DNA of 64,000 nucleotides, taken from an uncultured Pontibacter sp. (GTDB lineage Bacteria; Bacteroidota; Bacteroidia; Cytophagales; Hymenobacteraceae). Shown in pieces: positions 45,715 through 54,417 of this stretch. The notes below the pieces were generated by a model that saw nothing but the letters and a program-made list of their open reading frames with translations, searched no databases and was not told the origin of the DNA. Made by a program: the position numbers and the translations under genes. Numbering within the stretch: the stretch's first letter is position 1; each line of letters starts with the position of its first letter. Where the stretch lies: assembly GCF_947492645.1 (NCBI RefSeq), contig NZ_CANLMZ010000008.1:186001-250000 (forward strand), written 5' to 3'.

Positions 45715-46700
45715 ACTGTTACTCCTTTCCGGGCCAGGCGCAGGCGCAGCACAAAGTATAAACCCACAGCGCTTGGCACCGCAATGTTCAGCAACCACAG
45801 GCTAAGGCTGGCGCTAAGCACATGCAGCCTCCCCTCCCCTAGCAACCCGAACAGGTACATAGCCGACAGCTCCCGCACACCCAGGTCGGAGAGCAAGCTT
45901 ACCGAAGGTACCACCGACTTCAGGAAGAAGGTACCGGCAACCCCACTAACATACTCCAGCGGGTTTAGCCGCACGCCAAAAAGTATAAGCAAGAGTATAA
46001 ACTGCACCAGGAACACAAAGTACCTTCCCAACGATAGCAACAGCAGCCTTGAGATTTCTGAGTAAGTATAGGCTCCCATTATAGACACATACTGCACAAA
46101 GCGGCGTAGCGGCTTGATGGCTGCCACAACCGCCACCATTGCTTTAGCATGGTAAAGCAGCACCAGCATAGCTACACACAACGCCAGCAGCAGGAACAGC
46201 ACACTAAGCGCCACCCCCGGGTACTGCACCCAGTAAAACCGAAGTATAAAGTATAGCAAGCCCACAGAGCCTACCAGTACGGTAGCCACCAGCTGGCAGA
46301 AGCGCCCGATAAAAATAGCACCAATGGCATCGAGGCGCTGGCGGCTTTTAAGCTCCAGCACCCGACCTGCATAATCGCCGAGGCGGTTAGGGGTGATGAA
46401 ACCCAGCGTAAGCCCGACCATTACAGAACGGTAGGCCCGGGCAAAAGACATCGATTCAAGTTTATTTCCCAGCAGCTGCCACTTTTTCGCCTCAAAGCCC
46501 CAGTTAATTGGTATAAGTGCCGCTACAAGTATAAACAACCCGGACAGTGAGCTATCGAGGGCAGTTTGCAGAATTCCTCGCCAGCTAAGCAGGGTATCTG
46601 GAGCGGTAAAGATGGCCTGATGCAGCAGCAAAAGCGTGAGCAGCACAACCAGTAGTTTACCGGAAAACAAAAGGAACCTTCTGTTTAGATTAATGTTCAA
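45711..46700 (-). CDS. Flippase-like membrane protein (LPG synthase TM/UPF0104)
   Basis: 329 residues with seven to eight membrane helices. The block GFITPNRLGDYAGRVLELK and the later SDLGVRELSAMYLFG are typical of the lysylphosphatidylglycerol-synthase transmembrane family (also called UPF0104), whose members move or modify lipids. There is no aminoacyl-transferase domain, so lysine transfer is not implied. It heads the seven-gene operon with glycosyltransferases, and could flip the lipid-linked sugar. It is divergent from ruvC across a 25-bp gap. Confidence 0.88.
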   Translation of the reverse strand: MNINLNRRFLLFSGKLLVVLLTLLLLHQAIFTAPDTLLSWRGILQTALDSSLSGLFILVAALIPINWGFEAKKWQLLGNKLESMSFARAYRSVMVGLTLGFITPNRLGDYAGRVLELKSRQRLDAIGAIFIGRFCQLVATVLVGSVGLLYFILRFYWVQYPGVALSVLFLLLALCVAMLVLLYHAKAMVAVVAAIKPLRRFVQYVSIMGAYTYSEISRLLLLSLGRYFVFLVQFILLLILFGVRLNPLEYVSGVAGTFFLKSVVPSVSLLSDLGVRELSAMYLFGLLGEGRLHVLSASLSLWLLNIAVPSAVGLYFVLRLRLARKGVTV

Positions 46701-46710
46701 GATATTGTCT

Positions 46711-46718
46711 TAATTTTG
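46711..46718 (+). promoter_or_regulatory. -7 element of the ruvC promoter
   Basis: TAATTTTG is a perfect TAnnTTTG element ending 8 bp before the ruvC ATG. With the usual spacing to the start of transcription, the mRNA would be leaderless or nearly so. Confidence 0.6.
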
Positions 46719-46725
46719 TAGCCTT

Positions 46726-47292
46726 ATGGTTTACTCTTCTGCACTTCCTCCTAATAAACTCATACTTGGCATTGATCCCGGCACACAGGTTATGGGCTAC
46801 GGCCTTATAGAAGTAACTGGTTCTAAAGTACAAGTGGTGCAGTATGGCGTAATTCACCTGAAGAGCTACAGCAACCACGCCATCAAGTTAAAGAAAATTT
46901 TTGACCGCATGATACAGCTCATCGACGAGTACCTGCCCGACGAGCTTGCCATCGAGTCGCCTTTCTTTGGCGTGAACGTACAAAGTATGCTGAAGCTGGG
47001 ACGTGCACAGGGTGTCGCCATTGCCGCCGCTCTCTCCCGCGACATCCCTTATGTAGAGTATGCGCCTAAAAAAGTAAAGCAGTCGGTAACGGGCAACGGT
47101 AACGCCTCTAAAGAACAGGTGGCCAGCATGCTGGTACAGATACTGAAGATACAGCCTGACCCGAAGCTGCACGATGCCACCGATGCGCTGGGCGTTGCGC
47201 TTTGCCACCATTACCAGAAAGGCAATAACGCCAAGCAAGGCGGCAAGTCCTGGAAAGCCTTTTTAACGGATAACCCTGACAGGGTAGCCTAA
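46726..47292 (+). CDS. ruvC: Holliday-junction resolvase RuvC
   Basis: 188 residues of the RNase-H-like RuvC family, the usual length. The catalytic acids are in [15 protein letters not shown] (first Asp), [11 protein letters not shown] (Glu) and [13 protein letters not shown] (final Asp pair). It cuts Holliday junctions symmetrically together with RuvAB, encoded elsewhere. It stands as a single gene, divergent from the polysaccharide operon, with a TAnnTTTG element 8 bp upstream. Confidence 0.96.
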   Translation: MVYSSALPPNKLILGIDPGTQVMGYGLIEVTGSKVQVVQYGVIHLKSYSNHAIKLKKIFDRMIQLIDEYLPDELAIESPFFGVNVQSMLKLGRAQGVAIAAALSRDIPYVEYAPKKVKQSVTGNGNASKEQVASMLVQILKIQPDPKLHDATDALGVALCHHYQKGNNAKQGGKSWKAFLTDNPDRVA

Positions 47293-47603
47293 CCAGAATC
47301 ATACGGAAGTATAGCTAAATAATTACAGCTTTACTTTGGCCGAAGTATAAACAGCAACTGCCCCGCAACTTACTCATAGTTTGGTGTTTCCAAGAGGGCT
47401 TAGGCCTGTATCAGAAGCAAGCAGTATGTATCAGCGTGCATATGCTCCCGAAAATATTTCGCTCTTTTGCAAAAAATCGTACCTTTCTTTCGTAAGGCTT
47501 AATCAGGCCCTTTAAATAGGCACCGGCTTGTATAAAAAATAAAAAGTACTTTTGTCGTTCTCTTTGTTTAAACAAAAGTATAGATGGGTTCTTAACGGCA
47601 TAA
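47293..47603. other. Intergenic region before the mla genes
   Basis: 311 bp without a gene. It contains the promoter element at 47547-47554 and two AAGTATA heptamers near 47306 and 47343. Confidence 0.5.
47547..47554 (+). promoter_or_regulatory. Candidate -7 element of the mlaEFD promoter
   Basis: TACTTTTG matches TAnnTTTG and lies 49 bp before the ATG of the permease gene. A TTG at 47528-47530 could be part of the -33 element, though at shorter spacing than usual. Confidence 0.5.
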
Positions 47604-48422
47604 ATGGATTCAGACAATAATAAACCGGGAAACGCCCGTACCCGACGCAGATACACAACTACCCGCAGGCTCGACAAGATGTTTGTGGAGCTCGCCAGCG
47701 TTTATCGTTTCATAGCGCGTTTCTTTAAGGAAGTATGGTTTCCGCCTTACGAGATAAAGGAATTTATCAAGCAATGCTATGAAATCGGTGTTCGCTCTCT
47801 GCCGCTTATCTCTTTAACAGGTTTCATCATCGGTATCGTTTTCACCAACCAGTCGCGGCCTTCGCTTGCTGATTTTGGAGCGACCTCGTTGCTGCCTGCC
47901 CTGATCTCTGTGGCTATTGTAAGGGCAATGGGCCCGCTTGTAACGGCTCTCATTGCTGCCGGCAGGGTTGGGTCCAGTATAGGTGCCGAGTTAGGCTCTA
48001 TGCGCGTAACCGAGCAGATTGATGCCATGGAGGTATCGGCCACTAACCCGTTTAAGTTTCTGGTGGTAAGCAGGGTACTGGCCTCTACGCTGATGATTCC
48101 GGCACTTACCATGTATACTACGCTGGTATCGTTGCTGGGCGGCTACTTAAACGTGCACCAGAACGAACTTACTACCCTTACCACCTTCTTTTACCAGGTA
48201 TTCGATGCTATTACGTTTTTAGATATCATTGCCTCTTCGGTTAAGTCGGTGATATTTGGCTTTACCATTGGCATGGTGGGTTGCTACAAAGGCTACAATT
48301 CGTCTAAAGGCACAGAGGGTGTGGGTAAAGCAGCAAATTCATCGGTGGTAACGGCCATGTTCCTCATTTTTATCGAAGAGCTGCTCATTATGCAGGTTAT
48401 TAACGCAATCAGAGCTTTTTAA
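47604..48422 (+). CDS. mlaE: MlaE-family lipid ABC permease
   Basis: 272 residues. After a soluble N-terminal ~60 residues come the membrane helices with the MlaE signature: LPLISLTGFIIGIVF, AIVRAMGPLVTALIAAGRVGSSIGAELGSMRVTEQIDAMEV and GMVGCYKGYN. It is the permease of an Mce/Mla-type phospholipid transporter between inner and outer membrane. It is followed by the ATPase (4-bp gap) and the MCE protein (1-bp gap), a compact three-gene operon. The Bacteroidota version lacks MlaB and MlaC next to it. Confidence 0.94.
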   Translation: MDSDNNKPGNARTRRRYTTTRRLDKMFVELASVYRFIARFFKEVWFPPYEIKEFIKQCYEIGVRSLPLISLTGFIIGIVFTNQSRPSLADFGATSLLPALISVAIVRAMGPLVTALIAAGRVGSSIGAELGSMRVTEQIDAMEVSATNPFKFLVVSRVLASTLMIPALTMYTTLVSLLGGYLNVHQNELTTLTTFFYQVFDAITFLDIIASSVKSVIFGFTIGMVGCYKGYNSSKGTEGVGKAANSSVVTAMFLIFIEELLIMQVINAIRAF

Positions 48423-48426
48423 ACCA

Positions 48427-49206
48427 ATGCAGGCAAAGGAAACAAATCCGAATATCGATTTAACCGAAAAAGTTATCTCCATCAAGGGCCTTAAGAAAGC
48501 GTTTGACGATTTTGAGGTATTAAAGGGCGTGGACCTGAACTTGTACAAGGGCGAGAACCTGGTTGTGCTGGGCCGATCCGGTACTGGAAAGTCTGTGTTA
48601 ATTAAAATAATATCTGGGCTGCTGCAGGCGGACGAAGGCGATATAAACGTTTTAGGAAAAGATGTAGGCAAACTTAACTCCAAAGAGTTGGATGCGTTGC
48701 GCCTCAAAATAGGATTTTCTTTCCAGAACAGCGCTTTGTATGATAGCATGACGGTAAAGGAAAACCTTGAGTTTCCGTTGGTGCGCCACTCCAAAGACAT
48801 GACAGCAGATGACCGTGACCGCGTTATACGGTTTGTGCTGGAGGCGGTGGGGCTGTCTCAGGCAATAAACCAGATGCCGTCTGAACTCTCGGGCGGGCAG
48901 CGTAAGCGTATAGGTATAGCGCGCACGCTTATACTTAAGCCAGACATCATGCTTTATGATGAGCCCACAGCCGGCCTCGATCCTATTACAAGTATAGAAA
49001 TCAACAAGCTGATAAATGAAGTTCAGCGTAGGTTTAACACCTCATCCATTATCATCACACACGACCTAACCTGCGCACGTGCCGTAGGAGACAGAGTGGT
49101 GATGCTGCTCGACGGCCAGTTTCAGCGCCAGGGCACCTTTGATGAGGTGTTTGCGACCGACGACGAACGCGTACAATCGTTTTACAACTACAACTTTATA
49201 GACTAG
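48427..49206 (+). CDS. mlaF: MlaF-family ABC ATPase
   Basis: 259 residues. Walker A is GRSGTGKS, the Q loop is SFQNSALYD, the signature is LSGGQRKR, Walker B is IMLYDEPTAGLD and the switch His is in IIITHD. The layout and RKR after the signature are typical of the Mla/Ttg2A-type lipid transporter ATPases. It energises the MlaE permease upstream. All catalytic residues are present. Confidence 0.95.
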   Translation: MQAKETNPNIDLTEKVISIKGLKKAFDDFEVLKGVDLNLYKGENLVVLGRSGTGKSVLIKIISGLLQADEGDINVLGKDVGKLNSKELDALRLKIGFSFQNSALYDSMTVKENLEFPLVRHSKDMTADDRDRVIRFVLEAVGLSQAINQMPSELSGGQRKRIGIARTLILKPDIMLYDEPTAGLDPITSIEINKLINEVQRRFNTSSIIITHDLTCARAVGDRVVMLLDGQFQRQGTFDEVFATDDERVQSFYNYNFID

Positions 49207-49207
49207 A

Positions 49208-50224
49208 ATGAGTTCTGCAGACAATAAACGCTCCGTAATAGTAGGCATATTCGTTTTCCTGGCGATCGTGATCCTGGTGGCGGGTATATTTACCCTGGCC
49301 GGCCAGCAGAAACGCCTGATAAGCACCATAACTGTTACTGCCATTTTTGATGACGTTGCCGGGCTGAAGACGGGTAATAACGTATGGTTTTCCGGAGTAA
49401 AAATAGGCACGATCAAAAACATTAAGCTTTATGGCGATTCTCAGGTAGAGGTTACCATGAGCATAGAAGAGAAGGTACAGCAGTTTATCCGCAAAAACGC
49501 AGCGGCCCGCATCAGTTCCGAAAGCTTTATCGGCAACAAGAACATAGTAATTGACGGCGGCACACAAGCAGCAGGCCAGATTGAGGATGGCGATAGGATA
49601 ACTGCCGTAAACCCTTTAAATACCGATGATTTGATGGAGAAACTTCAGCAGAACAACGAGAACCTGGTAGCTATTACAAGCGATTTTAAGCAAATCACAT
49701 CAAGGCTTGTGCGCGGTGAAGGAACCATCGGTGCCATACTTACCGACTCTGTGATGGCTGACAATTTACGCGCAATGGTGGCAAACCTGCAACAAACCTC
49801 TAACAGAACAGTTGCAGCATCTAACGAGCTATCCAGGTTTACATCAAAACTGAATAGGCCAGGCGGTTTGGCAAACAGCATCGCTACTGACACCACAGTA
49901 TACAGCAACCTGAAAACATCTATGGCCGAACTAAACGAGGCCACTAATGCTGCTGCAGCCATGATGGAAACCTTGGAGAGCACCAGCAAGCAGCTAAACA
50001 ACCAGAACAATGCGGTTGGGGTTTTACTATCGGACCAGCAGTTTGCCCGACAGCTGCAGCGCACCATGCAGAACCTCGAAACCAGTAGCCAGAAGTTTGA
50101 CCAGAACATGGAGGCCCTGCAAAGCAACATTCTTTTCAGAGGTTTTTTCAGGAGGCAGGCAAAAGAGCAGGAAAAGCAACAAGAGCAACTACAGCAGGCA
50201 CAGCCAGATTCGACAAACCGCTAA
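49208..50224 (+). CDS. mlaD: MlaD-like MCE-domain protein
   Basis: 338 residues. Residues ~10-32 are one membrane anchor (VIVGIFVFLAIVILVAGIF), then the MCE domain (~38-115) with VTVTAIFDDVAGLKTGNNVWF-like sequence and SSESFIGNKNIVIDGG. The C-terminal half is a long Asn/Gln-rich helical segment with repeated N/Q-L heptads, likely a coiled coil forming the hexameric channel needle. It passes lipids across the periplasm. Third gene of the mla operon; a strong bidirectional terminator follows 9 bp after the stop. Confidence 0.92.
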   Translation: MSSADNKRSVIVGIFVFLAIVILVAGIFTLAGQQKRLISTITVTAIFDDVAGLKTGNNVWFSGVKIGTIKNIKLYGDSQVEVTMSIEEKVQQFIRKNAAARISSESFIGNKNIVIDGGTQAAGQIEDGDRITAVNPLNTDDLMEKLQQNNENLVAITSDFKQITSRLVRGEGTIGAILTDSVMADNLRAMVANLQQTSNRTVAASNELSRFTSKLNRPGGLANSIATDTTVYSNLKTSMAELNEATNAAAAMMETLESTSKQLNNQNNAVGVLLSDQQFARQLQRTMQNLETSSQKFDQNMEALQSNILFRGFFRRQAKEQEKQQEQLQQAQPDSTNR

Positions 50225-50233
50225 CAACACAAT

Positions 50234-50290
50234 AAGTATAAAAAGAAGCGGGGCAGATGTAAAACATCTGCCCCGCTTCTTTTTATACTT
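50234..50290. terminator. Bidirectional terminator, perfect 27-bp stem
   Basis: 27-bp perfect arms with a 3-nt loop between the convergent mlaD and HIT genes. Both arms end in AAGTATAAAAAG and its complement, so the hairpin is built on an inverted pair of the common heptamer. Confidence 0.92.
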
Positions 50291-50301
50291 TAACCGGATG
50301 C

Positions 50302-50700
50302 CTAGGAGTGGTATTCGACGCGTATCTTTTCTGCCACTTCTTCCATTTCTGCAGCACTAAACTCTTTCTTGTTTGCAAAGTTCATATCCTGCATGCTGTT
50401 TAAAGGAATCAGGTGAACGTGGGCGTGAGGCACCTCAAGGCCAACTACCGCTACTCCTACCCTGTTACACGGTACAGCCCTTTTTAAAGCCTTAGCCACT
50501 TCTTTTGCAAACGCCATCAGGCCCAGGTACAGGTCATCATCCAGGTCAAAGATGTAGTCTATCTGCTCCTTCGGTATTACCAAGGTATGGCCTTTGGCTG
50601 TCGGGAAAACATCCAGAAAGGCAAGGAAACGCTCGTTCTCTGCTATCTTGTAAGCAGGAATCTCACCTTTCACAATCTTTGTAAATATCGAAGGCTCCAT
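50302..50700 (-). CDS. HIT-family nucleotide hydrolase
   Basis: 132 residues of the HINT branch. The diagnostic His triad is HAHVHLIPL near residue 100, preceded by the conserved GHTLVIPKEQIDYIFDL and FLDVFPTAKGH. These enzymes cleave purine nucleoside phosphoramidates or related AMP conjugates. It follows greA by 3 bp on the same strand, so both are co-transcribed. Confidence 0.93.
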   Translation of the reverse strand: MEPSIFTKIVKGEIPAYKIAENERFLAFLDVFPTAKGHTLVIPKEQIDYIFDLDDDLYLGLMAFAKEVAKALKRAVPCNRVGVAVVGLEVPHAHVHLIPLNSMQDMNFANKKEFSAAEMEEVAEKIRVEYHS

Positions 50701-50703
50701 TGT

Positions 50704-51177
50704 TTATCGGCTAATCTCCAGTATCTCAAACTCAATTTTACCGGCAGGTATGGTTATCTCGGCCACATCGCCTACAGACTTGCCAAGCAAACCCTTGCCA
50801 ATAGGCGACTTTACAGATAGCTTTCCTGCTGCCAGGTCTGCTTCCTCTTCGGCCACCAAAGTATAGTTTACTACCATATTGTTCTTAAGGTTCTTTATTT
50901 TAACCTTAGAAAGAATAAGTGCCTTGCTTGCATCCAGGTTCGACTCGTCGATTAGTCTTGCGTTACCGACAATCTCCTCCATTTTAGCGATCTTCAGTTC
51001 CAGGTGGCCCTGCGCATCTTTGGCTGCGTCGTATTCTGCATTCTCGCTCAGGTCGCCTTTATCGCGTGCCTCAGCTAACTGCCGCGCCACTTCAGAGCGC
51101 CCTTTTGTTTTGAGCTCAGCCAGTTCGTCTTTTAGTTTCTGCAAACCTTCTGCTGTGTAATAAGAAATGTTGCTCAT
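50704..51177 (-). CDS. greA: Transcription elongation factor GreA
   Basis: 157 residues from ATG 51177 (MSNISYYTAEGLQKLKDEL); the frame to 51210 adds an unlikely leader. The N-terminal coiled coil carries the conserved LSENAEYDAAKD tip with acidic residues that reach the polymerase active site and stimulate RNA cleavage. The C-terminal FKBP-like half ends with SPIGKGLLGKSVGD and EFEIL. It rescues backtracked RNA polymerase. First gene of the greA-HIT unit. Confidence 0.95.
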   Translation of the reverse strand: MSNISYYTAEGLQKLKDELAELKTKGRSEVARQLAEARDKGDLSENAEYDAAKDAQGHLELKIAKMEEIVGNARLIDESNLDASKALILSKVKIKNLKNNMVVNYTLVAEEEADLAAGKLSVKSPIGKGLLGKSVGDVAEITIPAGKIEFEILEISR

Positions 51178-51206
51178 AGTTATGTTCTCACGTTTAAAAC
51201 ACAAAA

Positions 51207-51247
51207 GCAAAAAGAACGGTTATGGCATGCATAACCGTTCTTTTTGC
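51207..51247. terminator. Hairpin between a possible small RNA and greA
   Basis: 18-bp perfect stem (GCAAAAAGAACGGTTATG and complement) with a 5-nt loop and T5 tracts in both directions, 30 bp upstream of the greA start. No protein gene ends just before it on either strand. Confidence 0.85.
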
Positions 51248-51377
51248 CAAATATGTAAATTTATTTAATTCTTTTCTAGTATGATGGCGGGTTATATGCT
51301 ACCTAGCCATCAAAGTTTTAGCATAAGCATCAACTTCTGTACTGTAACAGGCCAGGAGCTACTCTCTTTGGCCTCGA
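51207..51377 (-). ncRNA. Candidate small RNA upstream of greA
   Basis: On the minus strand TATATTTG (51391-51384) fits the -7 consensus, predicting a start near 51377, and the terminator hairpin at 51207-51247 would end a ~170-nt RNA. In between, TGATGGC/GCCATCA and AGGCCA/TGGCCT pair to give two further hairpins. No convincing reading frame is present. Not matched to any known RNA; it could instead be a long leader of an upstream unit. Confidence 0.4.
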
Positions 51378-51612
51378 CGTAGGCAAATATACAAATTTTA
51401 GTAAACAAGAAACAATAAGTTCTTAAATACTATACGCTTGTTTATATGCACCGGGCAGGCGCTTGCTTTGCTTCACTATTCAAGAATAAACAACCTTGGC
51501 TGCGGATAAGTTTGCTCACATCACTCCCACTTCTGCAGCAACTCCCCCAGCTTACTTGAACTAATTTCCATTGCAGAGGCATCAACTTACTCTAGAGACA
51601 ATAGTTTATTTA
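51378..51612. other. Intergenic region with a minus-strand promoter element
   Basis: Lies between the dehydrogenase gene end at 51613 and the candidate RNA. Apart from TATATTTG at 51384-51391 (minus) nothing is recognisable. Confidence 0.45.
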
Positions 51613-52554
51613 TTATGTTAAGTTATATTTAAACAAGGATTTGATTTTGTCTACCAGCACCTCGTTTATCTTTACATAAGACTCGTGTGTCCAGCCGGCG
51701 ATGTGTGGGGTAAGTATAACATTGCCTGCCTGCGCCAGGTAGTTAAAGTTTTGCAGCTGCTGCTCTGTTAAAGTATAAAGTTTCTCGTTTTCCAGTACAT
51801 CCAGCGCAGCGCCTTTTATACTTCCCGCCATCAAATGCTTTACAATAGCTGCCTGGTCGGCTACATCGCCACGTGAGGTGTTTAAAAACCAAATAGGTTT
51901 ACGGAAGCCGGCAAAAAAAGCATCATCGGCAAAGCCCAGGTTTTCCTTAATATAAGGTATGTGCAGGCTTACAATATCAGCCTCCTGCTGCAGCTGCTCC
52001 AGGGAAACGCGCTGGGCCGGAGCGACTATTTTTTCAGGCGCATATTTATCGAAGGCAAGTATACGGCAGCCAAAACCGCTCAGCAGTTTGGCAAGGCTTT
52101 GGCCCATGTTTCCGTAGCCGATAATGCCAACGGTTTTACCATTAATTTCCTCGCCCCGGTTCTCTTCTCGCAGCCATACTTTGTCGCGCACCTGTTTATC
52201 GCTACGCGTAATATTGCGCATCAGCGCTATAAGTAAACCCAACGCAAACTCCCCTACTGCCTGTCGGTTGCCTTCGTTGGCCCCAAGCAAGGCTATGTTT
52301 AGCTCCTGTAAGGCATCGGCGTCAATATTATCTACCCCGGCGCCGGCCCTTGCCACAAACTTCAGCTTGTCAGCATAGGTAAGTATATCTGCCGTAATGC
52401 GCATTTTGCTTCGCACTATCAGTCCGTCAAATCCGGTTAATGCCTCGCAAACTTCCTCAGGTTTTATAGCTGGTCTGTAATCAGCTTCCATACCTATACT
52501 TTCCAGCATCGGGAATATACTTGGGTGAATTTCGTCGATGATCAGGATTTGCAT
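51613..52554 (-). CDS. D-isomer-specific 2-hydroxyacid dehydrogenase (SerA-like)
   Basis: 313 residues. The NAD-binding fingerprint is VGIIGYGNMGQSLAKLL, with the catalytic Arg in LNTSRGDVADQAAIV, the Glu in ALDVLENE, and the His in LTPHIAGWTHESYVKI. FVARAGAGVDNID in the substrate half suits D-3-phosphoglycerate-type enzymes, but the ACT regulatory domain of SerA is absent, so the substrate may be another 2-hydroxyacid. It overlaps the upstream 172-aa gene by 13 bp. Confidence 0.9.
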   Translation of the reverse strand: MQILIIDEIHPSIFPMLESIGMEADYRPAIKPEEVCEALTGFDGLIVRSKMRITADILTYADKLKFVARAGAGVDNIDADALQELNIALLGANEGNRQAVGEFALGLLIALMRNITRSDKQVRDKVWLREENRGEEINGKTVGIIGYGNMGQSLAKLLSGFGCRILAFDKYAPEKIVAPAQRVSLEQLQQEADIVSLHIPYIKENLGFADDAFFAGFRKPIWFLNTSRGDVADQAAIVKHLMAGSIKGAALDVLENEKLYTLTEQQLQNFNYLAQAGNVILTPHIAGWTHESYVKINEVLVDKIKSLFKYNLT

Positions 52555-53060
52555 GTGATTAGTTTAAGATGGTGTTGATCTTTAGAAAATGTTTGAACGA
52601 GAGCTTTTAAGTCTTTTTGATGATTTGCTGACCCAAGGTAAAAAGGGAACTCATACTTTTTCCCTTGATACTTGAATCTGACAAAGTTGTTCACTCCTCT
52701 TACAGTAGAAACGGTATAAGCTGACAGGCGTTCCATTCCATCATAATCGTTAATATCTATTTCTAAATTCTCAATTTCTTCGATTGGATACTTCATCCCA
52801 TCAATAAAGATACAGTCACTTTTAAGAGTTAAGTATCTCCCAAGGTATCCGTAGAGTTCTTGCTTTCCACTATCAAAATAATACCTCTGAAAATAAAGTA
52901 AGCCGGCACAGATTAAAATAAAAGGAACGGAAAACCATTCATCCGGCATCAAGACATATAAGATTAAACCGCACAGCAAAGACAAAAGGCCATAAGGAAA
53001 CAGATCAGGTTTACTACGCCCCGGAACATATACTCTTGTCTGGAAAAGCGTGTCCATCAA
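52542..53060 (-). CDS. Small membrane protein of unknown function
   Basis: 172 residues. Two adjacent hydrophobic segments (residues ~22-56) anchor it, after which a beta-rich domain follows (YLTLKSDCIFIDGMKYPIEEI, then FVRFKYQGKKYEFPFYLG). The pattern resembles the PH-like domains of bacterial DUF304/YdbS proteins, but I cannot assign it firmly. It starts 3 bp after mgtE and overlaps the dehydrogenase gene, so it is part of the same transcript. Start codons 53060 and 53057 are adjacent. Confidence 0.7.
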   Translation of the reverse strand: MMDTLFQTRVYVPGRSKPDLFPYGLLSLLCGLILYVLMPDEWFSVPFILICAGLLYFQRYYFDSGKQELYGYLGRYLTLKSDCIFIDGMKYPIEEIENLEIDINDYDGMERLSAYTVSTVRGVNNFVRFKYQGKKYEFPFYLGSANHQKDLKALVQTFSKDQHHLKLITCKS

Positions 53061-53063
53061 CTT

Positions 53064-54416
53064 TTACATTGGGTATAGCAAATGCGCTATGCCAAAGTAT
53101 ATGGTAAGGCCCAGGAGGTCGTTGGCTGTGGTGATAAACGGACCGGCAGCTACAGCGGGGTTTATACCGAATTTATCGAGCACCATCGGGGTAATGGTAC
53201 CCATAAGTGAGGCCAGCATCACTACCGAGAAAAGCGCAACCGAAACCACGATAGACAAGGTAAGGTCGTTACGGAAAAGGTAGGTAAAGCTGAAAACCAG
53301 AATAGAAATGATCAGGGCATTAAGTAAAGCTACCAGGATCATCTTGAAAATACGCTGAGCAAAGTTTTCGAACATTACTGCATTCGATGATAAGGTTTGG
53401 ATAATGATGGACGAAGACTGAATGCCCACATTACCTCCCGTTGCCGTGATCAGCGGCACAAACAGGGCCAAGGCCGGAAGTATGGCAATGTCTTTTTCGA
53501 AGAAGCCCATAAAATGAGCCGCCAGTAAACCACCCACCATACCTATGATCAACCAGGGCAAACGCGAACGCGAAATACGGAACACGCTGTCATCTTCCTC
53601 CACATTCTCCGAGATACCCGTCATCAACTGCCGGCTCAGCTCGGCCTGCTCCTGCATTACGTCTACCACGTCGTCAATGGTGATGCGGCCCAGCAGCCTG
53701 CCTTGTATGTTCACTACTGGTATAGCCTCGAGGTCATACTTCTGCATCACGCTCACCACCTCATTTTCATCCCTAAACGACTCTATCGAAATAACATCCT
53801 CGCTGTAAATATCTTTTACCAGCTTATCGTCCTTAGAGAGCAAAAGCGCCTTCACGCTCACGCGGCCTACCAGTATATCGCGGTTGTCTACTACGTACAC
53901 GGTATAAATGCGCGATACATCTTCTGCCTGCCGGCGGATCTCCTCAATACATTGCCGTACGCGCCAGTTCAGGTTTACCTTGATAAGCTCTTTGGCCATC
54001 AGACCACCCGCACAGTCTTCTTCGTAATGCAACAGGTCCAGGATGTCTTTGGCCTTCTCCTCGTTCTCAATTAAGGCAATTACCTCCTCACGCGTTTGCA
54101 CCGATTGCTCGTTAAGTATATCCACGGCATCGTCGGAGTGCATCAGGTTGATATAGCGGGCAATTTCGGCGCTGGTAAAGTAATCCAGGAAATCCTCCCG
54201 GATGTCGTAGTCCAGGTCGCTCAGGATCTCTGCTCCCACCTCAGGCGGCAGCAGGTCCATCACATACTTCGACTCGTTGGCATCCAGCTCGTAGAGTACC
54301 GTGGTAATATCGGCCGGGTGCATTTCTTCCATCGAACTCAGAATAAAGTCGTTATCCTGACGTTCGATGGCCTGCTCTACCTGCTCAATATAATCACGTG
54401 TAATCTCTAGCTGCAT
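53064..54416 (-). CDS. mgtE: Magnesium transporter MgtE
   Basis: 450 residues, full length. N-terminal acidic superhelical domain (DLLPPEVGAEILSDLDYDIR), two CBS domains (residues ~135-255, with VGRVSVKALLLSKDD and GRITIDDVVDVMQEQ), the connecting helix, and five membrane helices. The pore signature GGNVGIQSSSIIIQ and the later P-x-x-AAGPFITTANDLLGLTIYF are intact. It is a gated Mg2+ channel regulated by cytosolic Mg2+ at the CBS domains. It starts 1 bp from the rsmA stop codon on the same strand. Confidence 0.96.
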   Translation of the reverse strand: MQLEITRDYIEQVEQAIERQDNDFILSSMEEMHPADITTVLYELDANESKYVMDLLPPEVGAEILSDLDYDIREDFLDYFTSAEIARYINLMHSDDAVDILNEQSVQTREEVIALIENEEKAKDILDLLHYEEDCAGGLMAKELIKVNLNWRVRQCIEEIRRQAEDVSRIYTVYVVDNRDILVGRVSVKALLLSKDDKLVKDIYSEDVISIESFRDENEVVSVMQKYDLEAIPVVNIQGRLLGRITIDDVVDVMQEQAELSRQLMTGISENVEEDDSVFRISRSRLPWLIIGMVGGLLAAHFMGFFEKDIAILPALALFVPLITATGGNVGIQSSSIIIQTLSSNAVMFENFAQRIFKMILVALLNALIISILVFSFTYLFRNDLTLSIVVSVALFSVVMLASLMGTITPMVLDKFGINPAVAAGPFITTANDLLGLTIYFGIAHLLYPM

Positions 54417-54417
54417 A

